Source: Rubrivivax sp.
GTDB lineage: Bacteria; Pseudomonadota; Gammaproteobacteria; Burkholderiales; Burkholderiaceae_C
Direction: 5' to 3'
NCBI GenBank assembly: GCA_027484825.1
Contig: JAIXSE010000016.1
Location: 186,001 to 250,000 of the forward strand
DNA length: 64,000 nucleotides
Positions 1 to 12,593 of the stretch are shown piece after piece. Made by a program: the position numbers and the translations under genes. The notes below the pieces were generated by a model that worked only from the letters and a program-made list of their open reading frames with translations, was not told the DNA's origin and ran no database searches. Each line of letters begins with the position of its first letter. The first letter of the stretch is position 1.

Positions 1-265
1 TCGCCTCGGCCAGATCGCGCGTCACCAGGTTCCAGACGAACTCGCCGGTGGCTTCGATATTGCGCACCGTGTCCTTGCGGCCCAGGCTGGCAAAACCCAC
101 GATGGGCGGGGTGTAGTTAAAGGCGTTGAAGAAGCTGTAGGGCGCGAGGTTCAGCACGCCCTGGGCGTCCTGGCTGGAGATCCAGCCGATCGGGCGCGGC
201 CCCACGATGGCGTTGAACGGATCGTGGGGCAGGCGGTGCCCTTGGGAGGGTTCATAAAAATGCAT
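1..265 (-). CDS. Flavin reductase family protein (3' end cut by window edge)
   Basis: The 88 visible N-terminal residues contain GPRPIGWISS and APYSFFNAFNY, typical of the FMN-binding split-barrel flavin reductase family (DIM6/NTAB). These proteins bind FMN and use NAD(P)H or supply reduced flavin. The ATG at 265 has no clear Shine-Dalgarno sequence. It lies 22 bp downstream of the cyanase stop on the same strand, so the two are probably cotranscribed. A short inverted repeat (GATGC/GCATC, about 272-287) sits between them. The C-terminal half is outside the window, so the substrate cannot be judged. Confidence 0.8.
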   Translation of the reverse strand, partial: MHFYEPSQGHRLPHDPFNAIVGPRPIGWISSQDAQGVLNLAPYSFFNAFNYTPPIVGFASLGRKDTVRNIEATGEFVWNLVTRDLAEA

Positions 266-287
266 GCCGCGATGCTAGCGTGCATCG

Positions 288-731
288 TTAATACGTCTTG
301 TAGGGAAGGAATTTCCCGCTCATGACGATGCTCACCCGGTCGCCCTTGGGATCGGGCTCGCGCTGCAGGTCCATCCGGAAGTCGATGGCGCTCATGATGC
401 CGTCCCCAAACTCCTCATGGATCAGTTCCTTGAAGGTGGTGCCGTAGACGCTGACCAACTCGTAGAAGCGATAGATCAGTGGGTCGGTGGGCACCGAAGT
501 GGGGAGGCTGCCCTTGTAGGGCACCACTTTCAGCCACTGCGTCTCTTCTTCGGTGAGGTCGAACAGTCGGGCCAGCGTGGCGGCCTGCTCGGCATCGAAG
601 GTCATCTGACCCAGGCAGCCGGCGGTCACCCATTCCTTGCTGAGGCCCACCTGCTGCGCGATATCCGACCACCGAAGGCCTTTGGCCACCTTGGTGGCGA
701 TGATTTTTTCGGTGACGTCGAGGCGGTTCAT
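288..731 (-). CDS. cynS: Cyanate hydratase (cyanase)
   Basis: Cyanase converts cyanate and bicarbonate to ammonia and CO2 through carbamate, detoxifying cyanate and releasing nitrogen. The 147-residue product has the N-terminal helical DNA-binding-like region and the conserved C-terminal half. The catalytic triad is visible as Arg88 and Glu91 in YRFYE and Ser114 in GIMSAIDF. The start at 731 has GGAG six bases upstream; an in-frame ATG at 743 is less well placed. No CynR-type LysR gene or cynT carbonic anhydrase is adjacent, which is unlike the E. coli cyn operon. The flavin reductase gene follows on the same strand. Confidence 0.95.
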   Translation of the reverse strand: MNRLDVTEKIIATKVAKGLRWSDIAQQVGLSKEWVTAGCLGQMTFDAEQAATLARLFDLTEEETQWLKVVPYKGSLPTSVPTDPLIYRFYELVSVYGTTFKELIHEEFGDGIMSAIDFRMDLQREPDPKGDRVSIVMSGKFLPYKTY

Positions 732-885
732 GAGCGGCTCCATCGGATGAAGTGAAAGCTGCGGCGTGCGCAAGCTCCGTGCCACCGGCGCGCGAAGCGG
801 CCTCCCTTCAAACAAGGGACGGAACACGGATTGCTGGGAATGACGACGACCTGAGCCGCATTCCAACAGCCTTGAAAGGCCCATC

Positions 886-1806
886 ATGACCACTGCTTAC
901 CTGCTCCTGGTCCACAACGCGCCTGATCATGTCCGCCGTCTGGTGCGCAGCCTGCAGCATCCGCAGGCGCGGATCTTCATGCATGTGGACCGCAAATCCC
1001 ACCTGTCCGACTTCGAGGATCTGGCCGCCCACGGGGTGCACTTCACCCCGCAGCGTGTGTCGGTGCACTGGGGTGATTACTCGCAGGTGGAGGCCATCTT
1101 CGAGCTCATGCGCACGGCGCTGGCCTCGCAGGAGCGGGTGGATCGGCTGGTGCTGCTCAGTGGCGTGGACTATCCGGTGCACAGCACGCACTACATCCAG
1201 GCGTTTTTTGATCGCCAACCGGACACCGAGTTCATCAACCTCGTTGAAATGCCCAACGACCGGGAAGGCAAGCCGGAGTCGCGGATTGCGCGGCGGGTGC
1301 CGCGTCCGGGCCCGTTCCGTTATCTGACCTGGGCGCTGCTCAAGGCCGGGCTGGTGAAGGAGTGGCGGGACTACCACCAGCATCTGGAAGGTCTTCGCCC
1401 GTTTGGGGGTTCGACCTGGTGGGCGCTGACGCGGCCCTGTGCCCAGTACATCGTGGACTTCGCGGAGACGCATCGGTCGCTGACCCACTACTTTTCCACC
1501 ACGGTGTGTGCGGATGAGACCTTCATCCACACCATCGTCGGCAATTCGCCGTTCCTTCCCAAGGTCACGCGCAACGTCACCCGCAACTATTGGTCGCCGG
1601 GCCAGTCCAGCCCGGAGACCTTCGGCATGGCGCTGGTCAAGGACGTCATGCGCGAGCGGCAGTTTCCGGCCGAGAGCTTCCATGGCCGGGGGGACATCCT
1701 GTTTGCCCGCAAGTTTCCGAACGACTCTGAGGTGCTGGTGGACTACATCGATTCGCTACGGGACCAGGTGGGTGTGCTGGAGCTGGACGAGCTGAAGACT
1801 GCCTGA
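886..1806 (+). CDS. GT14-type beta-1,6-N-acetylglucosaminyltransferase-like glycosyltransferase
   Basis: The 306-residue protein starts MTTAYLLLVHNAPDHV and contains RIFMHVDRKSH, LLSGVDYPV and GGSTWWALTR. This is the pattern of the core-2/I-branching and xylosyltransferase family (GT14), whose bacterial members are mostly uncharacterised. No signal peptide or membrane segment is seen, so it is probably cytoplasmic. AAAGG about eight bases upstream supports the ATG at 886. It stands alone, with no polysaccharide cluster nearby, divergent from cynS. The acceptor sugar is unknown. Confidence 0.75.
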   Translation: MTTAYLLLVHNAPDHVRRLVRSLQHPQARIFMHVDRKSHLSDFEDLAAHGVHFTPQRVSVHWGDYSQVEAIFELMRTALASQERVDRLVLLSGVDYPVHSTHYIQAFFDRQPDTEFINLVEMPNDREGKPESRIARRVPRPGPFRYLTWALLKAGLVKEWRDYHQHLEGLRPFGGSTWWALTRPCAQYIVDFAETHRSLTHYFSTTVCADETFIHTIVGNSPFLPKVTRNVTRNYWSPGQSSPETFGMALVKDVMRERQFPAESFHGRGDILFARKFPNDSEVLVDYIDSLRDQVGVLELDELKTA

Positions 1807-1888
1807 AGCGCGTGGGTGCGGCGATGTGCCCCCGCGACTGAGTGATCTCCCCAGGGCAGGCACCGTCTTGGGGCCTGCTTGTGCGCTC

Positions 1889-1902
1889 TATGATCGGCGC
1901 CC
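1889..1902 (+). promoter_or_regulatory. Possible -10 box (TATGAT) very close to the lacI-family start
   Basis: TATGAT at 1889-1894 ends only eight bases before the ATG at 1903, and no Shine-Dalgarno sequence lies between them. A TSS at the normal distance would give a leaderless or nearly leaderless mRNA. The upstream element is weak (TTGGGG at 1868 with a 15-bp spacer). Confidence 0.35.
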
Positions 1903-2943
1903 ATGTCAGAGACCGAGAGTTTTCCCCGTCCGCGCCGCCGCAAGGGCAGTGGTGCCGTCACCCTTCGCGATGTGGCCAAGCTGGCCGGTGTGGCGCCGAT
2001 CACGGCGTCCCGAGCGCTGAACACGCCGAACCAGGTGTCGGCGGAGGTGCGTGCGCGGGTGGCTGAGGCGGTGCGCAGCACGGGGTATGTGCCCAATTTG
2101 TTGGCGGGTGCCTTGTCGTCGATGCGCAGCCGGATGGTGGGCGTGTCGGTGCCGACGATTGCGGGTCTGGTGTTTCTGGAGACGGTGCAGAGCCTGACGG
2201 AGGCGCTGTTCGCGGCGGGCTACCAGGTGCTGCTGGGCCAGACGGGTTACGACAATGCCCGTGAGGATGCGTGGCTGGACGCGATGATTGGGCGGCGACC
2301 GGACGGCCTGGTGCTGACGGGAACCAGCCATTCCGAGCAAGCGCGGCTGCGCTTGCGTGCGGCGGGGGTACCCGTGGTGGAGACCTGGGACCTGAGCGAG
2401 GACCCGATCGACATGCTGGTGGGTTTTTCGCATGAAGCGCTGGGCCGCAGCGTGGCGGACTTCCTGGTGCAGCGCGGCTATCGCCGCCTGGCTGGGGTGG
2501 CGGGCAGCGACGAGCGTGCGCAGCGGCGCTTCCTGGCCTTCCAGGAGCGTGCCCATGCGTTGGGCGTGCCCGACGTCCCGATTGCCAAGATGGCGACGCC
2601 CACCACATTGGGAAGCGGCCGCCGCGGACTTTCCGAGCTACTCGACCGCCAACCGAACATCGATGCTGTGTTCTGCAGTTCTGATTCTTTGGCGGTGGGG
2701 GTGATGTTGGAGGCGCAATCGCGGGGCCTGCGCATTCCGCAGGACCTGGCGGTGATTGGTTTTGGGGATTTGGCCATGTCGGCGGACATGTCGCCCGCGC
2801 TGACCACGGTCCGCATTGACGGCACGGCCATTGGCCGCCAGGCGGCGCGTTTCATCATCGAGCGCGCCGAGCGCAAGCCCGAGCCCTTGCAAGAGCGCAC
2901 GGTGGACGTTGGCTTCGAGATCATCCCCCGCGCCAGCACCTGA
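1903..2943 (+). CDS. LacI-family transcriptional regulator, GntR-like
   Basis: The 346-residue protein has a LacI helix-turn-helix at about residues 22-70 (VTLRDVAKLAGVAPITASRALN), then a periplasmic-binding-protein-like sensor domain. Features such as VSAEVRARVAEA, VVETWDLSEDPIDMLVGFSHEA and VFCSSDSLAVG resemble E. coli GntR/IdnR gluconate repressors more than sugar repressors such as LacI or CcpA. No gluconate kinase or permease gene is nearby, so target and effector are unknown. The cellulase genes lie 2.2 kb downstream on the same strand; control of them is only speculation. Confidence 0.85.
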   Translation: MSETESFPRPRRRKGSGAVTLRDVAKLAGVAPITASRALNTPNQVSAEVRARVAEAVRSTGYVPNLLAGALSSMRSRMVGVSVPTIAGLVFLETVQSLTEALFAAGYQVLLGQTGYDNAREDAWLDAMIGRRPDGLVLTGTSHSEQARLRLRAAGVPVVETWDLSEDPIDMLVGFSHEALGRSVADFLVQRGYRRLAGVAGSDERAQRRFLAFQERAHALGVPDVPIAKMATPTTLGSGRRGLSELLDRQPNIDAVFCSSDSLAVGVMLEAQSRGLRIPQDLAVIGFGDLAMSADMSPALTTVRIDGTAIGRQAARFIIERAERKPEPLQERTVDVGFEIIPRAST

Positions 2944-3005
2944 CGCCCCATCCGCCAACCGCCCTCTCGCGAAGCGAACGGGGCCCCTCCAGCCACACCC
3001 GCGGA

Positions 3006-3140
3006 ACTGGCTCCGCCAGGCCGCTGGGTGGCGCCCCTCGGGGGCAGGAGCGGAAGCGACTGGGGGGCCCCAATCCACTGGCTTTGCCAGGCCGCTGGGC
3101 GGCGCCCCCTGGGGGCAGGAGCGCAGCGACTGGGGGGCTC
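3006..3140. repeat. Two copies of a GC-rich intergenic repeat, 71-bp period
   Basis: Two units of about 64 bp, 3006-3069 and 3077-3140, share the core ACTGGCT..GCCAGGCCGCTG, a GGCGCCCC..GGGGGCAGGAGCG segment and a GCGACTGGGGGGC end. They differ at a few positions and are spaced 71 bp apart. A third, more diverged piece may precede them at about 2965-3000. GCC-rich/GGGGGC arms can fold into hairpins. Similar dispersed intergenic elements are, as I recall, common in Burkholderiales; no transposase is linked. Confidence 0.7.
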
Positions 3141-3209
3141 AGTGTTTTTACGTGGCAGGGCTTAGGCAGCCACCCTCCTAGAATGGGCACACACCCAAGA
3201 GGAGACAAC

Positions 3210-3818
3210 ATGGTGACGGCCCGACGCGGAAAATCCGCCCCAGGCACCGACGAGGCCGGGCGGAGCCAAGGCCCGCGCGTCCTGAAGAAGTATCCCAACC
3301 GGCGTCTCTACGACACCCACACCAGCAGCTACATCACGCTGGCGGATGTGAAGAAGATGGTGCTGGAGGGCGCCGAATTCGAAGTCCGCGATGCCAAGAC
3401 CGGTGACGAACTCACGCGGTCCATCCTGCTGCAGATCATCCTGGAAGAGGAGATGGGTGGCATGCCCATGTTCTCCACTCCGCTGCTGGCCCAGATCATC
3501 CGTTTCTACGGACACGCCATGCAGGGCATGATGGGCGCCTATCTGGAGAAGAACCTGCAGACCTTCACCGAGATGCAGGCCCGCTTCGCTGAGCAGAGCC
3601 AGGGCGCCGCCTTCAACCCGGAACTCTGGTCGCAGTTCATGAGCGGCCAGGCCCCTGTGATGCAGGGCCTGATGGGCAACTACCTGGAGCAGTCCAAGAA
3701 CCTGTTCCTGCAGATGCAGGAACAGTTCGAGAAAGCGGGCAGCCTCTTCCCAGGGATGCCCGGGATGCCGGGCATGCCAGGCATGCCAGGCATGCCGGGT
3801 TTCCCGCCCAAGAAGTAG
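3210..3818 (+). CDS. phaR: Polyhydroxyalkanoate synthesis repressor PhaR
   Basis: PhaR binds DNA and PHB granules and represses phasin (phaP) and its own gene when no polymer is present. The 202-residue product has the N-terminal PHB/PHA accumulation domain with KKYPNRRLYDT at about residues 27-37, then helical repeats (GMMGAYLEKNLQTF, GLMGNYLEQSKNLF). AGGAG six bases upstream fixes the ATG at 3210; an upstream in-frame ATG at 3084 would start in the intergenic repeat. The C-terminus is an unusual run of GMP tripeptides. phaC, phaA and phaB are not in the window. Confidence 0.93.
   Translation: MVTARRGKSAPGTDEAGRSQGPRVLKKYPNRRLYDTHTSSYITLADVKKMVLEGAEFEVRDAKTGDELTRSILLQIILEEEMGGMPMFSTPLLAQIIRFYGHAMQGMMGAYLEKNLQTFTEMQARFAEQSQGAAFNPELWSQFMSGQAPVMQGLMGNYLEQSKNLFLQMQEQFEKAGSLFPGMPGMPGMPGMPGMPGFPPKK
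3753..3806 (+). repeat. In-frame 9-bp tandem repeat coding GMP units at the end of phaR
   Basis: Five 9-bp units of the form GG(G/C)ATGCC(N) at 3753-3797 are followed by a variant unit coding GFP. They encode a (GMP)n tail beginning near residue 182. Such a repeat can change copy number by replication slippage without breaking the frame. Confidence 0.85.
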
Positions 3819-3870
3819 AGCGGCTGATCAGGTGCCGCGACTGGCGGCGCCTGCGTCATGCCCACACAAC

Positions 3871-4665
3871 TCAGGGCTTTGAGGCCTCAATGCTTGCTTG
3901 CGTGAAGGCCGGATAACCGGCTGGCCGGTAGGTATTGAGGTTGCTCAGGAAGTTGTTGTCCCGCATCGGGATGGTGCCCGAGCCGTAGTCGTAGCTGTTG
4001 AGCCGGCTGCGCATCTGCTCATTCGTCAGGCCGTCCCCTTTCACCTCGTACCAGCTCACGATGGCCGGCGTGACGAACTGCCCGTAGCCGTTCTCCGCGA
4101 CTTCATTGGCCTGGGCCATGCGCATGGCATGGGTGGTGACGCCGTCCTTGTGATAGACGATCTTCACATGGCCATTGCTGTCCAGCGGCAGACTGGCCGC
4201 GGCCACATTGAAGAGGTCACCGTGGGCGCTGTAACCCGCATGCGTGACGACACCATTGCGGGTCCATACGGCGGCATGTTCCCAGTCATGGCGGTGGCCG
4301 CCGCCGAAGATGGTGGCCTGGTCCTTCAGAAAATACAGCGCATAGAAGTGGCCGCAATAGACGTCACTGCCGCTGGCGATGCAGGCATGCCGATGCAGCG
4401 TGTTGGCATAGTCCATGAAGTTGTTCTTGCGGCAGCCGCCGGTGATGCTGCCGGACGCCGCCAGACCGCCGTTCTGCACACCACTGCGGCTGATGCCGGC
4501 GCTGGGCAGGCAGCCGTCGGTGTCGAAATCAAAGACGGGATAGGTGGCCGCAATGTTCACCGTCGTGGGCCATGCGGCGTCCAGACGGGGGAAGTCGTCG
4601 GCACAGGCGGAAGAGCCGATACCCGCGAGTGCCAGACCGATCAGGGCAGGGGACAGACCTTGCAT
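3871..4665 (-). CDS. NPP1/NLP family necrosis-inducing secreted protein
   Basis: NLPs (Nep1-like proteins) are secreted cytolysins that bind glycosylinositol phosphorylceramides of plant membranes and cause necrosis in dicots. The 264-residue protein has a signal peptide (about residues 1-22), a C-terminal domain of usual length, and the hallmark heptapeptide GHRHDWE at 123-129, fully conserved including the metal-binding Asp/Glu and the central His. Cysteines at 52, 78, 95 and 104 could form disulfides. GAGGAG lies just upstream of the ATG at 4665. It is divergent from the cellulase genes, so the two sides may share control. Confidence 0.9.
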   Translation of the reverse strand: MQGLSPALIGLALAGIGSSACADDFPRLDAAWPTTVNIAATYPVFDFDTDGCLPSAGISRSGVQNGGLAASGSITGGCRKNNFMDYANTLHRHACIASGSDVYCGHFYALYFLKDQATIFGGGHRHDWEHAAVWTRNGVVTHAGYSAHGDLFNVAAASLPLDSNGHVKIVYHKDGVTTHAMRMAQANEVAENGYGQFVTPAIVSWYEVKGDGLTNEQMRSRLNSYDYGSGTIPMRDNNFLSNLNTYRPAGYPAFTQASIEASKP

Positions 4666-8136
<3,471 letters not shown>

Positions 8137-8161
8137 GTCCCATCCCCATCCGCCCCCAAGG

Positions 8162-8209
8162 CCCGTCGTCAGCAACGGGTCGGGGGGTACTCACGCCCGA
8201 ATTCCGGGC
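8162..8209 (+). other. Hairpins between GH9 and GH48 genes
   Basis: CCCGT..ACGGG (8162-8178) and GCCCG-AATTC-CGGGC (8195-8209) form two stems without a T run. The second lies four bases before the GH48 Shine-Dalgarno sequence. They could stabilise processed transcripts or tune GH48 translation. Confidence 0.4.
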
Positions 8210-8223
8210 AACAGGAGACACAC

Positions 8224-11193
8224 ATGTTCCGTTTTCCTCGCAAGGCCCTTCTGGCCGCCGCACTCGTCGCCGCTTTTGGTGCCCACGCACAGACCGACTA
8301 CAACCAGCGCTTCCTGCAGCAATACAACAAGATCAAGAACCCTGCCAACGGCTACTTCAGCCCGGAAGGCGTGCCCTACCACTCGGTGGAGACCTTGATC
8401 GTGGAGGCGCCGGACCACGGCCATGAGACCACGTCCGAGGCCTACAGCTTCTGGATCTGGATGGAGGCCCAGTACGGCCGCGTCACCGGCGACTGGGGCC
8501 CGCTGGATGCAGCCTGGGCCAACATGGAGAAGTACATCATCCCCGCGCCTGCGGACCAGCCCACCAACAGCTTCTACAACGCCAGCAAGCCGGCTTCGTA
8601 TGCCGGCGAATATGCGCTGCCGAAGAACTATCCGTCGCCGCTGGAATTCGGCACGCCGGTGGGGCAGGACCCGATCGGCAATGAACTGGCCACCACCTAC
8701 GGCAGCCGGGACATCTACGGCATGCACTGGTTGATCGACGTGGACAACTGGTATGGCTATGGGCGCTGCGGCGACGGCGTGACCAAGCCGGCCTACATCA
8801 ACACCTTCCAGCGCGGCGCACAGGAATCGGTGTGGGAGACGATTCCGCATCCTTCCTGCGAGACCTTCAAATGGGGTCGCAATGGGGGCAATCAGGGCTT
8901 CCTGAGTCTCTTCACCGGCGATTCCAACTACGCCAAGCAATGGCGCTACACCAATGCGCCGGATGCGGACGGCCGCGCCATCCAGGCCATTTACTGGGCC
9001 AACATCTGGGCCACCGAGCAAGGCAAGGGCGCCCAGGTGGCCGACCTGGTGAAGAAGGCCACGAAGATGGGCGACTTCCTGCGCTATGCCATGTTCGACA
9101 AGTACTTCAAGCGGATCGGCAATTGCGTCGGCCCCACCACCTGCCCGGGCGGCAGCGGCGCGGCGGACAGCAATGGTCTGCGGGACAACCAGCACTATCT
9201 GATGTCCTGGTATTACGCCTGGGGCGGTGCGCTGGATTCGTCCGCCGGATGGGCCTGGCGCATCAGCTCCTCGCACAACCACTTCGGTTATCAGAACCCG
9301 ATGGTGGCCTGGACGCTGTCCACCCAGCCGGCCTTCAAGCCGCTGTCTCCCTCGGCCTCCGGCGATTGGGGCAAGAGCTATCAGCGCCAGATGGAGTTCT
9401 ACCGTTGGCTGCAATCGGCCGACGGCGCCATTGCCGGCGGCGCGACCAACAGCTGGAACGGCAACCACGAGCAGCCCCCCGCTGGCACGCCGACCTTCTA
9501 CGGCATGTTCTATGACGAGGCCCCGGTCTATCACGACCCGGCGTCCAACACCTGGTTCGGCTTCCAGGTGTGGTCCATGCAGCGCGTGGCGGAGCTCTAT
9601 TACGTGAGCAACGATGTGCAGGCCAAGGCCTTGCTGGACAAGTGGGTGGTCTGGGCCATCGCCAATACGCGCCTGCTGGCGGACGGGACCTATGAGATTC
9701 CCTCCACCCTGCAATGGTCCGGCAAGCCGGATACGTGGAATCCGGCCAGCCCTGGCAGCAATGCGAATCTGCGGGTGACGGTCACCGAGTTCACCAATGA
9801 TGTGGGCACAGCGGCGGCCTATGCCCGCACGCTGAGCTACTACGCGGCCAAGTCCGGCAATGCCGCGGCGAAGAACACCGCGCGGGAACTGCTGGACCGC
9901 ATGTGGGCGAAGTATCAGGACAGCAAGGGCCTGGCCGTGGCCGAGAAGCGTAAGGACTACCTGCGTTTTGACGACCCCTACAACGCCACCACCGGCGACG
10001 GTGTCTATGTGCCGTCCGGCTGGACCGGCACCAATGCGCAGGGCGCTGTCATTGATGCCAACTCGACCTTCCTGAACATCCGTCCCAAATATCAGCAGGA
10101 CCCGGATTTCGCCAAGCTGAGCGCCTATCTGGCGGGGGGCGCGGAGCCCACCTGGGTCTACCACCGCTTCTGGGCCCAGGCCGACATCGCGCTGGCGCAG
10201 GCGGACTACGGGCGACTGTTCCCGGCGACCGGCCCGTCCATCGTGGTGTCCAAGTCAACCCTGACCGTGCCGGAGGGGGGCTCGGCCAGCTTCGGTGTGT
10301 CGCTGTCGGAGAAGCCGTCTGCCAACGTCACGGTGGCCGTGGCCAAGGCGGCCGGTGGCGACGTCGATCTGGCGACCGCCACACCGGCCCTGGTCTTCAC
10401 GCCGGACAACTATGCAACGGCGCAAACCGTGAGCATCACCGCGGCCAAGGATGCTGACGCGCTCAACGGCTCGGCCACCTTCACCCTGAGTGCCTCCGGC
10501 CTGAACGGCGCCAGCGTGCTGGCGACCGAGCAAGATGCCGACATCGTCGTTCCGGTGGAACTGGTGGTCTCTGCCTCGGCGGTGTCCGTGCCGGAGACTG
10601 GCACCCAGAGCTTCACGGTGAAGCTTGCCTCGGCACCGACCGGCAACGTCACCGTTTCGGTGGCGCGAACCTCCGGGGACACGGACATCTCCGTCTCCAG
10701 CGGTGCGAGCCTGGTCTTCACCCCGGCCAACTGGAGCACCGCACAAACGGTGACGCTGGCAGCCGCCAAGGACGCCGATTCGATCAACGGTGTGGCCACG
10801 CTCAGCATCAGTGCGGCGAATGCCGCCACCCGGACGGTCACGGCCACGGAGATCGACAACGATGTGAAGACCTGCGCCGTGGTCTTTGACACCAGCAATG
10901 ACTGGGGCAGCGGTCAGGTGCCCAGCATCCGGCTGAGCAACCTGGGGACGACGCCGCTGAGCAACTGGTCGCTGACCTTCACCGAGAGCAATGCGTTCAC
11001 GCTGAGCAATTCGTGGAGCGGCACCTTCTCGGTCAATGGCCGGACCATCACCATCACCCCGGTGGCCTGGAACGGCACCATTGCGCCGAACAGCTCGGTG
11101 GATCTGGGCATGCAGATTGGCTACTCGGGCGCCAAGCCGGTGCCGACCGGGCTGACCTGGGTGGGTCAGAGCTGTGACATCACCGTGAAGTAA
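8224..11193 (+). CDS. GH48 exo-cellulase (reducing-end cellobiohydrolase) with Calx-beta-like modules and CBM2
   Basis: GH48 enzymes release cellobiose from chain ends and act in synergy with GH9 enzymes on crystalline cellulose. The 989-residue protein has a Sec signal peptide (about 1-22, no lipobox), so it is probably released. The GH48 domain covers about 23-665 and contains [13 protein letters not shown] with the conserved Glu72. Two repeated modules of about 100 residues follow ([15 protein letters not shown] and [15 protein letters not shown]), resembling Calx-beta/Ig-like linkers, then a CBM2 (about 890-989). AGGAG at 8213-8217 supports the ATG. It is probably cotranscribed with the GH9 gene. 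Confidence 0.93.
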   Translation: MFRFPRKALLAAALVAAFGAHAQTDYNQRFLQQYNKIKNPANGYFSPEGVPYHSVETLIVEAPDHGHETTSEAYSFWIWMEAQYGRVTGDWGPLDAAWANMEKYIIPAPADQPTNSFYNASKPASYAGEYALPKNYPSPLEFGTPVGQDPIGNELATTYGSRDIYGMHWLIDVDNWYGYGRCGDGVTKPAYINTFQRGAQESVWETIPHPSCETFKWGRNGGNQGFLSLFTGDSNYAKQWRYTNAPDADGRAIQAIYWANIWATEQGKGAQVADLVKKATKMGDFLRYAMFDKYFKRIGNCVGPTTCPGGSGAADSNGLRDNQHYLMSWYYAWGGALDSSAGWAWRISSSHNHFGYQNPMVAWTLSTQPAFKPLSPSASGDWGKSYQRQMEFYRWLQSADGAIAGGATNSWNGNHEQPPAGTPTFYGMFYDEAPVYHDPASNTWFGFQVWSMQRVAELYYVSNDVQAKALLDKWVVWAIANTRLLADGTYEIPSTLQWSGKPDTWNPASPGSNANLRVTVTEFTNDVGTAAAYARTLSYYAAKSGNAAAKNTARELLDRMWAKYQDSKGLAVAEKRKDYLRFDDPYNATTGDGVYVPSGWTGTNAQGAVIDANSTFLNIRPKYQQDPDFAKLSAYLAGGAEPTWVYHRFWAQADIALAQADYGRLFPATGPSIVVSKSTLTVPEGGSASFGVSLSEKPSANVTVAVAKAAGGDVDLATATPALVFTPDNYATAQTVSITAAKDADALNGSATFTLSASGLNGASVLATEQDADIVVPVELVVSASAVSVPETGTQSFTVKLASAPTGNVTVSVARTSGDTDISVSSGASLVFTPANWSTAQTVTLAAAKDADSINGVATLSISAANAATRTVTATEIDNDVKTCAVVFDTSNDWGSGQVPSIRLSNLGTTPLSNWSLTFTESNAFTLSNSWSGTFSVNGRTITITPVAWNGTIAPNSSVDLGMQIGYSGAKPVPTGLTWVGQSCDITVK

Positions 11194-11256
11194 GGGCAGG
11201 GCAGGGCGGCGCCTGGTGGGCGTCGCCCTGATGCTTTCGTAAGAGGGAGACCCGTG

Positions 11257-11826
11257 ATGAACAAGACAGTCATCGTGTCGGCGCTGGCGGGCGCCTTGGC
11301 CTTTGCGGGCTGGGTGGGCTGGACGGCCGACCAACTGCACCAGCAAGACCACGAGGTGCTCGCGCGCTGGGCGCAGGTGCATGCGGCTGAGCAGGCGCAG
11401 TTCGCGGAAGTGCCGGTGGTGCTGGCGCTGGCGGATCAGAAGTCCGCGGTGGATCCTAGCGTGCGGGCCGGAGCCCGGGCGCGATGCGGCTTGCTCGGGC
11501 AATTCGACAATGCCGACGTGTTGATGGACGATGCACAGCGGTTTGATCGCTACAAGCAAGTGCGGGCGGAATGCACCGGTCAGCTGTTCCGGCTGCTGGC
11601 GGCGGTGCATACGGAGTCCGCGGTCGCCACCGATCCGCATGTGCAGGCGCTGGGGCAGTCATTGACGCGGGGCCAGGACTCGGTGGATGCCGTGCGGGCG
11701 CAGTATCGGCAGGCACTCAAGTCCTACAACGCGATGGTGCGGCGGCTGCCGACGCGTGTGGCGGCCGGCTTGCTGGGCTATCAGGAGCGGCCGGACTTTG
11801 TGAGGCTGGCGCAGGACGATGCATGA
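11257..11826 (+). CDS. LemA-like small membrane-anchored protein
   Basis: A protein of about 189 residues with an N-terminal hydrophobic segment (about residues 7-25) and a helical body. The C-terminal half, with SYNAMVRRLPTRVAAGLLGYQERPDF, matches the LemA family signature (YN..V...P...A...G). GGGAGA lies six bases before the ATG at 11257; a GTG at 11254 is also possible. LemA function is unclear; homologues are inner-membrane or periplasmic helical bundles. It follows the GH48 gene by 63 bp and could be read through from it. Confidence 0.6.
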   Translation: MNKTVIVSALAGALAFAGWVGWTADQLHQQDHEVLARWAQVHAAEQAQFAEVPVVLALADQKSAVDPSVRAGARARCGLLGQFDNADVLMDDAQRFDRYKQVRAECTGQLFRLLAAVHTESAVATDPHVQALGQSLTRGQDSVDAVRAQYRQALKSYNAMVRRLPTRVAAGLLGYQERPDFVRLAQDDA

Positions 11827-11889
11827 GGGCAGGGGAGTCCGCGTGGCTCCTCGGGTGTCGCCACGGCTGCGCTGTGGAAGAATCGGCCG

Positions 11890-12306
11890 ATGCCTGCTTC
11901 TCACACGCCCCCCACCCTCGACGCTATTCTTCTGGACGCCGCCGCGGCCCTGTTCCCGCTGGAGGATCCAGCGCCCCGGATCGATATCCATGCGCGTGGC
12001 GCCATGGGGGATACGCCGCTGCATGTGATGCTGCTGCAAGGCAATGAAGCCGCGGCGCAGGTGCTGATTCATCACGGAGCGGATGTGAATGCAGCTGGAG
12101 AGATGGAAGAGACACCGCTGCATGTGGCGGCCCGGCATTCAAGCGCCGAAACGATCGGCGCGTTACTCAAGGCGGGGGCGCGGGTGGATCTGAAGTCGGA
12201 CTTCGGGCAGACCGCTCAAGACGTGGCCGAGGAACTGCAGCGGGCGGATGTGTTCAGGGCGGGGCTGGTGATTGCGAAGCGTACCTTGACCGACCGTAGG
12301 CCCTGA
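11890..12306 (+). CDS. Ankyrin repeat protein
   Basis: The 138-residue protein contains two clear ankyrin repeats, GDTPLHVMLLQGNEAAAQVLIHHGADVNA and a second starting EETPLHVAARHSSAE, followed by a partial third (FGQTAQDVAEELQRADV). Ankyrin repeats bind proteins; the partner is unknown. No signal peptide is seen, so it is probably cytoplasmic. Confidence 0.8.
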   Translation: MPASHTPPTLDAILLDAAAALFPLEDPAPRIDIHARGAMGDTPLHVMLLQGNEAAAQVLIHHGADVNAAGEMEETPLHVAARHSSAETIGALLKAGARVDLKSDFGQTAQDVAEELQRADVFRAGLVIAKRTLTDRRP

Positions 12307-12593
12307 AATGAATGACGCCGAACCGCCGCTGCTGAGTTTCGAGAATCCTGCGGTTGTGCATCCGCCTTTGGGGCTGCGACGGCTGTGTTTGTCGCGGAGT
12401 TGATGGAGCCGTTCTGGTTGGTGGAAGTGGAGGCCGTGCTGGCACGCCGTTCTCGGTGAGAGGGTTATCCCTGTCCCCCAGTGGTGTGCTTGATGCGGTG
12501 TCGTTGAGGCTCGTCCAATGCAGGGATTCGCCATGCCGTAACACCGCAGCACCGCAACACCGCGGTACTGCTGCAAAGCAATCTGAATCGCTC

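Noticed and set aside
12308-12403. 31-codon open frame directly after the ankyrin gene
   Set aside because: Too short, no ribosome site, and no similarity or conserved motif visible.
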